Positions 9,171 to 16,294 of a DNA stretch of 64,000 bases are shown one piece after another. Each line of letters opens with the position of its first letter. Within the stretch, counting starts at the first letter, position 1. Source of the DNA: G965233625 sp965233625 (lineage in GTDB: Bacteria; Planctomycetota; Planctomycetia; Pirellulales; Pirellulaceae); the NCBI GenBank assembly GCA_965233625.1, contig OZ247499.1:6820001-6884000 (forward strand), in the 5' to 3' direction. The position numbers and the translations under genes are program-made. The notes under the pieces are model-generated. The model was not told the DNA's origin. It did no database searches and saw nothing but the letters and a program-made list of their open reading frames with translations.

Positions 9171-9264
9171 GCTTCCGTTGTCGCGCTAAGCGATCGCAGA
9201 GGTAGGCAGGCGCCTGACCTACGGATGATGTTACGCTTCCGTTGTCGCGTCGAGCGGTTGCAGA
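9171..9264. repeat. Imperfect direct repeat flanking a palindromic element
   Basis: A 30-base segment at 9171-9200 (GCTTCCGTTGTCGCG then related bases) recurs imperfectly at 9235-9264, where it codes for the last residues of the DUF1569 protein. The palindromic element 9201-9224 lies between the copies. Confidence 0.6.
9201..9224. repeat. Palindromic intergenic repeat, copy 1
   Basis: This is a GGTAGGCAGGCGCCTGACC core with perfect CAGGCGCCTG palindrome, lying between the convergent tspO and DUF1569 genes. It belongs to the family also seen at 11298, 13730, 39759 and 61873. Confidence 0.75.
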
Positions 9265-9728
9265 TAGCCGAAGTGATGTTCTGCGTGCAGGCGGGTGACT
9301 TTCTGCAGCATCGCTTTATCCATGTGTCCGAACAGCGGTGAAGGGATCAGTTCCCCTTCGTGTTGCTCGATCCGGGCGACGGTTTCGCGGAGCTTCTTGA
9401 TGCCGTCCGCGTCAGGCATCGCGTCTTCGGCGGCCACTGATTCCGGCGCCGTGGGGATGCCTGGTTTGAACCCGTTTGCCAGGATGCGGCGTTTCATGCC
9501 GGGGGCGACGGTGTACTTCATCACCAGCATCATCAACCGCACCGGCAGCGGCGGCTTCGGGAAACCATCCAGCGGATAACGCATCCAGTCCGCCACATGG
9601 CTGGCGGCCTGCCCCAGCGACCAGTTGCCCCGCCTGCGGTAGCCCTCATCCAGCAGCATCTGTGCGTGGTCCAGCATCGCCTGGCAACTGTCAAAATGAA
9701 GTTCAATTTTCTCAGGCTGGTCAGCCAT
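9231..9728 (-). CDS. DUF1569 (DinB-like four-helix) protein
   Basis: This 165-aa protein matches the DUF1569 family, part of the DinB/YfiT-like four-helix bundle group. Visible marks are WSLGQAASHVADWMRYPLDGFP in the first half and the conserved tail with HAEHHFGYLQPL, where histidines correspond to the possible metal-binding positions of the fold. There is no signal peptide. Function is not established; related proteins are metal-dependent thiol transferases or damage-induced proteins. Its last codons overlap one arm of an imperfect direct repeat also found 64 bases away beyond the stop codon. Confidence 0.82.
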   Translation of the reverse strand: MADQPEKIELHFDSCQAMLDHAQMLLDEGYRRRGNWSLGQAASHVADWMRYPLDGFPKPPLPVRLMMLVMKYTVAPGMKRRILANGFKPGIPTAPESVAAEDAMPDADGIKKLRETVARIEQHEGELIPSPLFGHMDKAMLQKVTRLHAEHHFGYLQPLDATTEA

Positions 9729-9911
9729 CTTGCACCGGGAGTTTGAACGATTGCATTAGGGAGACGTCTCAACCGATAAACTACCGGCTGACAGAAGCTG
9801 TCACAAGCTGGTGCAGACCGCCACAGTACGGCTGCTGAAATTTGACCTGCCCTGCACGCAACGTTTCAATAGTAATGTTGGATCGCCGCAGCTTCACCCG
9901 GAACCCTACTT

Positions 9912-11201
9912 ATGTGTTCGACAAAGTTTCTGATCGTGTTCTTCATCAGTTGCCTGGCGTCTGTTCTGTTGGGCGGCGCCGCCACTGCGGAGGATGTGGT
10001 GGAATTCATGTCGGGCGCGAAGCTGAATGGCGATGTGACGCGGATCGATAAGGCAGGCCGCAAGGTGACGTTGCGGGCGAAGGTGGGATCGCGGACGACG
10101 GAGCGTGTGTTTTCGTACAGCCAGATTCACGCGATTGTGTACCGCGGTAAACGCTACGTGCTGACGCCCAAACAAGCGGGTCCGGCGGCGGGTCCGCAGA
10201 AGCGTATTCCGCGGACACGGCAGGAAGTGTTGAAGCTGATTGAAGAGGTTGGTTCGACCGATCCTTCGTGGCTGGATGAAACCCGTCTGGTGCTGCCGCG
10301 GACTTTGAACCTGAAATGGCCAGACCCGCCCAAAGGCAAATGGCAGAACCAGATTTATCCCGGCCAATATGTGTGGGACAACATCAACCCCAACCCGGGC
10401 CGTTGGCGTGAAGGGGTGAAGCTGATGCACCATCTGGTGGAGGTAAACCGCAACAATCCGCAGGCGCGGCTGAAAGCGATGAACCAGCTTGGCACCCTCT
10501 ACGCCAGCCTGCTGGAAGACTGGCCGCGGGCTGCCTACTGGTGGATGAAAGCGGGCAAAGGCACGCAGGGCGGCATGGGCGCCGGCGGTTTCCGCGTGGG
10601 GATCGATAACGGTCTGGCCAAGTGCTACTGGAAACTGGGCAACAAAGATATGGCCGTCGAGCGGCTTTCGAAAGCCCGCAATGCGTCCTGCTACATGTGG
10701 GCGGAAATCGGCGAGTACGATCGCGCGCTCAAACAGGCCGAACGCGACCGCAATACCTGGATGAAAGATCAGGCGCTGATCCGCTGCGGCGATGTCTGCC
10801 GCCAGGCCGGCTGGTTCGATAAAGCGATGGACTATTATCAGAAAGCGTCGAATCTCCCCAGCAACGACAAATACAAGAGAACCGTCCTGCTGGCCAAAGA
10901 TCGCATCGCCGCCCTCAAGGCGACGCAGGCCATCGACCTCTCCAAACTTGCCGATGGCAGCTACAACGGCAGCAGCATGGGATACAGCGGCATGCTGTAC
11001 GTGCGGGCCCAGGTAAAAGGCGGCCGGATTGAATCGGTCGCCGTCACCAGTCACAAAGAGAAACAATACTACTCCTCGCTGACAGACATCCCCCGGCAGG
11101 TGATCGCCAAGCAATCTGTCAAAGGCGTCGACGCCACAGCCAGCGCCACGATCACCTCCGAAGCAATCCTCGCCGCCACAGCAAAAGCCCTGGCAAAGTA
11201 A
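9912..11201 (+). CDS. Secreted protein with C-terminal FMN-binding domain
   Basis: This 429-aa protein has a signal peptide (hydrophobic residues 5-26, cleavage near ATA-ED). Residues 28-85 (VEFMSGAKLNGDV...YRGKRYVLTP) resemble a small beta domain common at the start of planctomycete exported proteins. The middle is helical, TPR/Sel1-like, with paired W and Y residues. The last 90 residues match the FMN_bind domain: DGSYNGSSMGYSG, then DATASAT near 407-413, close to the D-x-x-[ST]-[GS]-A-T motif whose Thr is flavinylated by ApbE in NqrC/RnfG-type proteins. Thr413 is the candidate site (codon 11148-11150). It may be an extracytoplasmic electron carrier. Partner is unknown; an ApbE gene lies at 62.6 kb. 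Confidence 0.85.
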   Translation: MCSTKFLIVFFISCLASVLLGGAATAEDVVEFMSGAKLNGDVTRIDKAGRKVTLRAKVGSRTTERVFSYSQIHAIVYRGKRYVLTPKQAGPAAGPQKRIPRTRQEVLKLIEEVGSTDPSWLDETRLVLPRTLNLKWPDPPKGKWQNQIYPGQYVWDNINPNPGRWREGVKLMHHLVEVNRNNPQARLKAMNQLGTLYASLLEDWPRAAYWWMKAGKGTQGGMGAGGFRVGIDNGLAKCYWKLGNKDMAVERLSKARNASCYMWAEIGEYDRALKQAERDRNTWMKDQALIRCGDVCRQAGWFDKAMDYYQKASNLPSNDKYKRTVLLAKDRIAALKATQAIDLSKLADGSYNGSSMGYSGMLYVRAQVKGGRIESVAVTSHKEKQYYSSLTDIPRQVIAKQSVKGVDATASATITSEAILAATAKALAK

Positions 11202-11206
11202 TACGT

Positions 11207-11274
11207 GTAGGTCAGCCGCCCGCCTGACATGGTTTGAGGTTGTAGCCACTGTATCGTCAGGCGGGCGCGCCTAC
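11207..11274. repeat. Inverted repeat after the FMN-binding gene
   Basis: GTAGGTCAGCCGCCCGCCTGAC (11207-11228) pairs imperfectly with GTCAGGCGGGCGCGCCTAC (11256-11274) across 27 bases. It starts 6 bases after the stop codon and could act as a terminator or be a divergent relative of the intergenic palindrome family. Confidence 0.6.
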
Positions 11275-11297
11275 TGATTCGACCGCCGCTATATGTC

Positions 11298-11324
11298 ATG
11301 CGGCAGGCAGGCGCCTGCCCTACG
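11298..11324. repeat. Palindromic intergenic repeat, copy 2
   Basis: This is ATGCGGCAGGCAGGCGCCTG followed by CCCTACG, nearly identical to the copy at 13730 and, inverted, to 39759. The 323-base gap 11202-11524 otherwise contains the inverted repeat at 11207 and the phosphorylase leader; I see no other gene there. Confidence 0.8.
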
Positions 11325-11524
11325 GCTTAAAGGTCATTCAGCCTGACAATTATCAATCGTCAATCCAATACGGGGATTCCGCGGCGTACTCTCCGCAGCC
11401 GTAATTTCTTACATTCATCTGCCGCAGCACTTGCCAGAACAAGCCGCGCGCCGGTAGGCTACTGATGCACAAATATCCACCAAGCTAGCATTGCTATCAG
11501 AAGCGCTTCAGGAAGGCTTTATTG

Positions 11525-12358
11525 ATGCTCGACCTTTACGACAAGATTAACGACGCCGTCGCCCATATCCGTTCGCAATGGGACAAGACGCCCCATGCAG
11601 GCATTATTCTGGGCACCGGGCTGGGCAGCCTGGTGGAGAAGATCGATGTTGAGGCGTCGATCGATTACGGCGATATTCCGCACTTCCCCACTTCGACCGT
11701 TATCAGCCATTCGGGCCGCCTGGTGTGCGGCATGTTAGAAGGGCTGCCGGTGATGGCGATGGAAGGTCGCTTTCACATGTACGAGGGCTATGCCCTGAAG
11801 CAGATCACGCTGCCGGTGCGGGTGATGAAAGCGATGGGCGCCGGGCTGTTGATGGTTTCCAACGCGTGCGGCGGGATGAATCCGTACTTCCGCTGCGGTG
11901 ATCTGATGGTGATTGAAGATCATATCAACCTGCTGGGCGACAACCCGCTGATCGGCGTGAACGACGACCGCCTGGGCGACCGCTTCCCCGACATGTGCGA
12001 ACCCTACACGCAGGAACTGGTGGACGCCGCCTTAGAGATTGCCCGCAAGGAAGACATCGTCGCGCACAAAGGCGTCTTCGTAGCCGTCGCCGGGCCAAAC
12101 CTCGAGACACGCGCCGAGTATCGCTTCCTGCGGATGATCGGCGCCGATGCGGTAGGAATGTCAACCGTGCCCGAAGTGATTGTGGCCGTGCACGAAAAGA
12201 TGCGGGTCGTCGGTCTTTCGATCGTCACCGATCTCTGCCTGCCCGACGCCCTGGAGCCCGCCGACGTTGCCAAGATTATCGCCGTAGCCAACGACGCCGA
12301 GCCACGACTGACAAAACTTGTCACTGGACTGCTAGCCCGCGAAGCTGCGAACAAGTAG
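11525..12358 (+). CDS. Purine nucleoside phosphorylase (first of tandem pair; Asp at base-recognition site)
   Basis: This 277-aa protein is a trimeric-type purine nucleoside phosphorylase, which splits purine nucleosides with phosphate. Visible family motifs are GIILGTGLGSL, PHFPTSTVISHSG, MEGRFHMYEGY (phosphate-binding Arg and His), NACGGMNP, AGPNLETRAEYR and GADAVGMSTVPE. The base-contacting Glu of human PNP (E201) is kept in GPNLET (residue 194). The Asn243 equivalent is Asp236 (IVTDL), a change that in human PNP broadens specificity toward adenosine, and Asp is also used at this place in MTA phosphorylase. I chose the ATG at 11525 with AGGAAGG 8 bases upstream; a TTG lies at 11522. A second paralogue follows 76 bases downstream. 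Confidence 0.92.
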   Translation: MLDLYDKINDAVAHIRSQWDKTPHAGIILGTGLGSLVEKIDVEASIDYGDIPHFPTSTVISHSGRLVCGMLEGLPVMAMEGRFHMYEGYALKQITLPVRVMKAMGAGLLMVSNACGGMNPYFRCGDLMVIEDHINLLGDNPLIGVNDDRLGDRFPDMCEPYTQELVDAALEIARKEDIVAHKGVFVAVAGPNLETRAEYRFLRMIGADAVGMSTVPEVIVAVHEKMRVVGLSIVTDLCLPDALEPADVAKIIAVANDAEPRLTKLVTGLLAREAANK

Positions 12359-12434
12359 TACAGCGACTTATCCCGGCGATCAGAGACCAGTATCCAAGGA
12401 CCGCGACGAGCCGTTTCGCCGTAGGAGACTTACC

Positions 12435-13358
12435 ATGAATCAGGTATCGCTACCCGCCAAGTCTGTGTACGCCGGCCAAGGCGCCGCTGTACCGGGGCCG
12501 TCGGAAGAACCTATCGCCGGGCAGTGTGCGGCGACGCGGATTGAAGGCTGGGTCAGCGAAGCGGCCGAGGCAATCCGCAACCGCTGGAGCCGGGCGCCTC
12601 GCGTGGGGCTGATTCTGGGAACCGGCGTTGGCAATATCGCCAACTACGTGCAGGCTGAAGAAGTCATTCCTTACCCTGAGATTCCCCACTTCACACGCTC
12701 CACCGCAGCCAGCCACCGCGGCGAACTGGTGTGCGGCACTCTCGCCGGCGCCCCGGTGATTACCATGCGTGGCCGTTGTCATCTGTACGAAGGTTATTCG
12801 ATTGATGAGATCACGCTGCCCGTCCGCGTGATGAACCGCCTTGGCGCCGGGTTGCTGATCGCCTCGAACGCATCGGGCGGGATGAATCCGCAGTATGCTT
12901 CGGGCGATATCATGGTGATGGATGAACACATTAATCTGATGGGGCCGCGTGCGAACGTGACCTGTTTCAGCCGCACAAAGGGCCGTTTCGTCCGCGCATT
13001 CAAATCCCCCTACGACGATCAGCTTATCCGGCAGGCGCTGAGCATTGCGCGGCGTGGCAACTTCACCGCGCATCGTGGCGTATATGTGGCGATGTCCGGC
13101 CCGAATTACGAGACCCGCGCTGAATACCGCATGCTGCGGCAGATGGGCGCCGATGTGGTGGGCATGTCGACGGTGCCCGAAGCGATGGTGGCCGCCTCGG
13201 TCGGTATGCGGGTGCTGGCAATGTCAATCGTGACCAATGTCTCAACGCCCGACAGCCAGGAAGTGGTGCAGTGCGACGATGTGATTGCAGCGGCCGAGCG
13301 TGCGGAACCCAACCTGCGGCGTATCGTTCTGGAAGTGCTCGGTTCGCTTGAAGATTGA
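12435..13358 (+). CDS. Purine nucleoside phosphorylase (second of tandem pair; Asn at base-recognition site)
   Basis: This 307-aa protein is paralogous to the preceding gene along its whole length, with about 35 extra N-terminal residues. It keeps LILGTGVGNI, PHFTRSTAASHRGELVCG, MRGRCHLYEGY, NASGGMNP, SGPNYETRAEYR (Glu226) and GADVVGMSTVPE. It has Asn268 (IVTNV) where the first copy has Asp, the standard inosine/guanosine-type arrangement. GGAG with 7-base spacing precedes the ATG. The two genes are probably one transcript. Together they may cover 6-oxo and 6-amino purine nucleosides, which is inference from one residue. Confidence 0.92.
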   Translation: MNQVSLPAKSVYAGQGAAVPGPSEEPIAGQCAATRIEGWVSEAAEAIRNRWSRAPRVGLILGTGVGNIANYVQAEEVIPYPEIPHFTRSTAASHRGELVCGTLAGAPVITMRGRCHLYEGYSIDEITLPVRVMNRLGAGLLIASNASGGMNPQYASGDIMVMDEHINLMGPRANVTCFSRTKGRFVRAFKSPYDDQLIRQALSIARRGNFTAHRGVYVAMSGPNYETRAEYRMLRQMGADVVGMSTVPEAMVAASVGMRVLAMSIVTNVSTPDSQEVVQCDDVIAAAERAEPNLRRIVLEVLGSLED

Positions 13359-13446
13359 ACGCCCTAACGGCCCAGCAGCGACTGCGGATCTGATATTATA
13401 ATCACTTCCAATTCCACCATGACGCCTTGTAATAAGTGATATCTAC

Positions 13447-13680
13447 ATGGACGTACAGTTCATAGAAACCACCGGCAAAAAGCTTCTAGAAGTTGTCCAG
13501 GACGACGCCGAACAACTCGAAAGCCTGAAAAAAGCAGGCGTGGCTGAAGACACCGTCGTCCGCGTCAACAAACAAGGCGACATCGAAGTCCGCCGCAAAG
13601 ATCAATGGGACATCATCGGCGGCCTGTTGGGCGAATTCGAAGACCGCCTGAAGAGCCACACCGGCATTGACTGGGCGTAG
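13447..13680 (+). CDS. Small conserved-looking hypothetical protein
   Basis: This 77-aa acidic protein begins MDVQFIETTGKKLLEVV and ends HTGIDWA. It has no signal peptide or membrane segment and a mixed helix/strand pattern with a charged VNKQGDIEVRRKDQW centre. Codon use matches the neighbours and the frame is clean, so I take it as real. I do not recognise the family. A TATAAT at 13397-13402 may be its -10 box, though no good -35 is at the right distance. Confidence 0.65.
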   Translation: MDVQFIETTGKKLLEVVQDDAEQLESLKKAGVAEDTVVRVNKQGDIEVRRKDQWDIIGGLLGEFEDRLKSHTGIDWA

Positions 13681-13692
13681 CGGCGACGGATT

Positions 13693-13717
13693 GCACCAGC
13701 CGGTAGTGGTCCGGCTG
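13693..13717. terminator. Hairpin after the small hypothetical gene
   Basis: CCAGCCGG and CCGGCTGG form an 8-bp perfect stem around a 7-base loop just beyond the stop codon. There is no T run, so it may slow rather than end transcription. Confidence 0.4.
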
Positions 13718-13729
13718 GCGCTCTTGGGC

Positions 13730-13755
13730 ATGCGGCAGGCAGGCGCCTGCCCTAC
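13730..13755. repeat. Palindromic intergenic repeat, copy 3
   Basis: ATGCGGCAGGCAGGCGCCTG then CCCTAC lies between convergent genes, 3 bases from the symporter stop codon. It is almost the same as the copy at 11298. Confidence 0.8.
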
Positions 13756-13758
13756 TCG

Positions 13759-15699
13759 TTAGTCTGCGCTGCGTCGTGTAATTAGTGACACGACGATCAG
13801 CGTGATGAACGCGAGCGGGATGGTGATGATGCCGGGCTGGGTGAACGGCGTGAGTGCGCTTTCTGCGGGTAGGCCGTAGACCTTTTCGAAGGTGTCGGCG
13901 CTGAGCAGAATCCAGGCCAGGGAAGAAGTCATACCCGTGACGACCGACGCGATCACGCCTTCTTTAGTCACACCTTTCCAGAAAAGTAGCATCACCAGTG
14001 CGGGGAGGTTGGCCGAAGCGGCGACACTGAAGGCCCAGCCCACCAGGTAGCTGACGTTTAGTTCTTTGAACAGGATGCCCAGCACAATCGCGATGCCGCC
14101 GACCACTACGGCCGCGATCTTGCCGACACGTACCTTGCCGATATCGGTCATCTTGATGCCCATTACGTGCGTCATCAAGTCGTGCGTCACGGCGCCGCTG
14201 GAAGCGAGAATCAGCCCGCTGACGGTGCCCAGTACGGTCGTAAACGCAATCGCGGAGATGATCGCAAACAACGATTCGCTAATGCTCTTGGCCAGCAGCG
14301 GCGCGGCCATGTTGCTGTTGGTCACATCCAGCGCGCCGCTGGTCATGGCGCCGAGGCCCAGGAACAGCGTCAGCACGTAGAAGAAGCCAATCGCGCTGAT
14401 GCCGACGATGGTGCTCTTCCGGGCGCTGCTGCCGTCTTTCACTGTGTAATAACGGATCAGAATATGGGGCAGTGATGCGGTGCCGCAGAACAGGGCGAAC
14501 ATCAGCGAGAGGAAATTCAGCTTGCCGATGAAATTGTCGCTGCGGATGCCTTTGAACTTCGGATGTTCGCCGGGCCGCAAAACCTTGGCGCCGGGCGTTG
14601 GCTTCTGGCGGAAGACCTTGGTGGTGGTTCCGTCTGCTTCCTTAATCACCTCGGACTGCCACAGAACGACTTCGCTCTCTTGCAGCGTTGAGAAGAAGGA
14701 TAATAGGCCCAATGAGCCTGACTCTTTCTTATCGCCGGGCAACTTGCTGAGGTGGCCTACGGGATAAAGCTCTGGTTCGCCCGGTTTTGTGCCTTTCACT
14801 TCGCCGTTGACCAGCGTGTTGCCGTCTTTGTCTTCGCCAACAGTCTGCGCGCGGAAGATGGTGACGCTGCCATCCGCCTCTTCGTTAAGGCTGAACGTCA
14901 GCACGGGGCCGCCTGGCTTCTGGGCCCGGACGTAGCTGTTGCCGGTTTCCGCCCAACCAGCCTCCGGCGTGAGGAAGGTCAGATCCTCCCATCCCTTCTG
15001 CTTTTGCAGTGTCGCCTCGACATCGTCCTTGGCGACGGATGCAATCTTCAGGAACGCGGGGTTATCGGTTTCGTCCTGAACTTTGAAGCCCTGGTAAAGC
15101 AGAATACCCGTCAGGATGGCCGTGAAGATCACCAGCAGCGACCCCTTCAGGAACTGCACGTAAGTGGTGGAAACCATACCGGCTGTCACCACCACCAGAA
15201 TTACAACGACGCCCACCATCACCACCCCCCAGGCGTGCGGCCAGCCCAGCAGCGGCGTAATCAGCGCGCCGGCGCCGACCATCTGCGGGATGAGGTAGAA
15301 GATGCTTACGGCCAGCGTGCTCAGACCCGCAGCGAGTTTGATCCCCTTGGAATTAAAACGCGAATCCAAGGCATCAGCAAAGGTGAACTTGCCCAGGCGT
15401 TTCATGGGCTCGGCGACCACAAACAACGCAACAATCCAGCCCGCCAGATAGCCGATTGAATACAGGAACCCGTCGTAGCCGGAAAACGCGATCATCCCAC
15501 AGATGCCCAGGAACGACGCGGCCGAAAGGTAGTCGCCGGCGAAAGCGATGCCGTTCACAAACCAGTGGATCTGCCCTTCGGCAGCAAAATAGCCTTCCGC
15601 CGATTTCGCTTTGCTGCCCAGATAGAAACTGATGCCCAGTGTGATTGCCACAAAGATGGCGAAGACCGCGACGGCCATGATGGATGGATCGTAAATCAT
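13759..15699 (-). CDS. actP: Sodium/solute symporter, ActP (acetate permease) type, with large soluble insertion
   Basis: This 646-aa integral membrane protein of the SSS family matches ActP: FAGDYLSAASFLGICGMIAFSGYDG in the first helices, and GTASLPHILIRYYTV, a strong marker of the acetate/monocarboxylate branch. It should import a short organic acid with Na+ or H+. It is about 100 aa longer than E. coli ActP because of a hydrophilic insert at about residues 208-385, between helices, with charged beta-like sequence. It overlaps the DUF485 gene by 4 bases, the same arrangement as yjcH-actP. Substrate is inferred, not shown. Confidence 0.85.
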   Translation of the reverse strand: MIYDPSIMAVAVFAIFVAITLGISFYLGSKAKSAEGYFAAEGQIHWFVNGIAFAGDYLSAASFLGICGMIAFSGYDGFLYSIGYLAGWIVALFVVAEPMKRLGKFTFADALDSRFNSKGIKLAAGLSTLAVSIFYLIPQMVGAGALITPLLGWPHAWGVVMVGVVVILVVVTAGMVSTTYVQFLKGSLLVIFTAILTGILLYQGFKVQDETDNPAFLKIASVAKDDVEATLQKQKGWEDLTFLTPEAGWAETGNSYVRAQKPGGPVLTFSLNEEADGSVTIFRAQTVGEDKDGNTLVNGEVKGTKPGEPELYPVGHLSKLPGDKKESGSLGLLSFFSTLQESEVVLWQSEVIKEADGTTTKVFRQKPTPGAKVLRPGEHPKFKGIRSDNFIGKLNFLSLMFALFCGTASLPHILIRYYTVKDGSSARKSTIVGISAIGFFYVLTLFLGLGAMTSGALDVTNSNMAAPLLAKSISESLFAIISAIAFTTVLGTVSGLILASSGAVTHDLMTHVMGIKMTDIGKVRVGKIAAVVVGGIAIVLGILFKELNVSYLVGWAFSVAASANLPALVMLLFWKGVTKEGVIASVVTGMTSSLAWILLSADTFEKVYGLPAESALTPFTQPGIITIPLAFITLIVVSLITRRSAD

Positions 15700-15941
15700 T
15701 GCTGATCCTCCCCGCCGGTTGTGGCTTCATCATCGGCTTTGCAGAGAAATCCGTAGACAAGAGACATCACAATTGCCAGGATAATCAACGCGAAACCACT
15801 GAGCACCGCCAGGTTCACGCCGCCCACGGGCGTTGATTCCATCGCTTGCGGGGCAAACGCATTCACAAAGACGAACGCGACGTAAAAGGCCAGATAGAAC
15901 ACAAACAGGCCTAAGCCAAGCCGTGCGTTTTTCGATTCCAT
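15696..15941 (-). CDS. yjcH: DUF485 membrane protein (YjcH-like) preceding ActP
   Basis: This 81-aa protein has two hydrophobic segments (about 9-28 and 43-67) and the DUF485 pattern LGLGLFVFYLAFYVAFVFVNAFAP. DUF485 proteins sit directly before actP-type symporters and are thought to assist them. TAAGGA lies 6 bases before the ATG, and the stop overlaps the symporter start, so the pair is translationally coupled. Confidence 0.85.
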   Translation of the reverse strand: MESKNARLGLGLFVFYLAFYVAFVFVNAFAPQAMESTPVGGVNLAVLSGFALIILAIVMSLVYGFLCKADDEATTGGEDQQ

Positions 15942-16294
15942 GCGAATTCCTTAGGCGGGTTTCTCATTCTCACGGCGGCGCCGGAAAATGGTCGTGAAAG
16001 CTTGTTGTCTGCTGTCTTGCTAGCAGGATGATTCAAAACACTGCGCCGGACCAGCTTTATTCTGGTGCAGACGACTTCTTAATAGCCCGATGATTGCCTT
16101 TAAGGCGTTTTCCGGCGTGCGATCCGGGCATTAGATACAGCAGAATAAAACCGCCGGGCCACCCACGCAAGCATGCTGCAGGCGTTTCTGCACGGCTGGC
16201 GATCGGTCTTTGCGAGTTTACGCATCGTTGCTACTATCCGCCGCGCCCCCCGGAAGGTGCAAAGCCAGAAGTTATCAACCCTTAAGGCGTAGGC
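15942..16294. other. Divergent intergenic region
   Basis: These 353 bases lie between the leftward DUF485-actP pair and the rightward tssK gene and must hold both promoters. Apart from the DUF485 ribosome binding site at 15948-15953 and AAGG before tssK, I see no clear promoter, RNA gene or repeat. Confidence 0.5.

Noticed and set aside
9906..11249. 447-codon frame on the - strand
   Set aside because: Antisense to the FMN-binding gene; composition rich in His, Arg and Gly, typical of a shadow frame.
13397..13402. TATAAT as a promoter of the 77-aa gene
   Set aside because: No acceptable -35 box at 16-18 bases; kept only as a comment.
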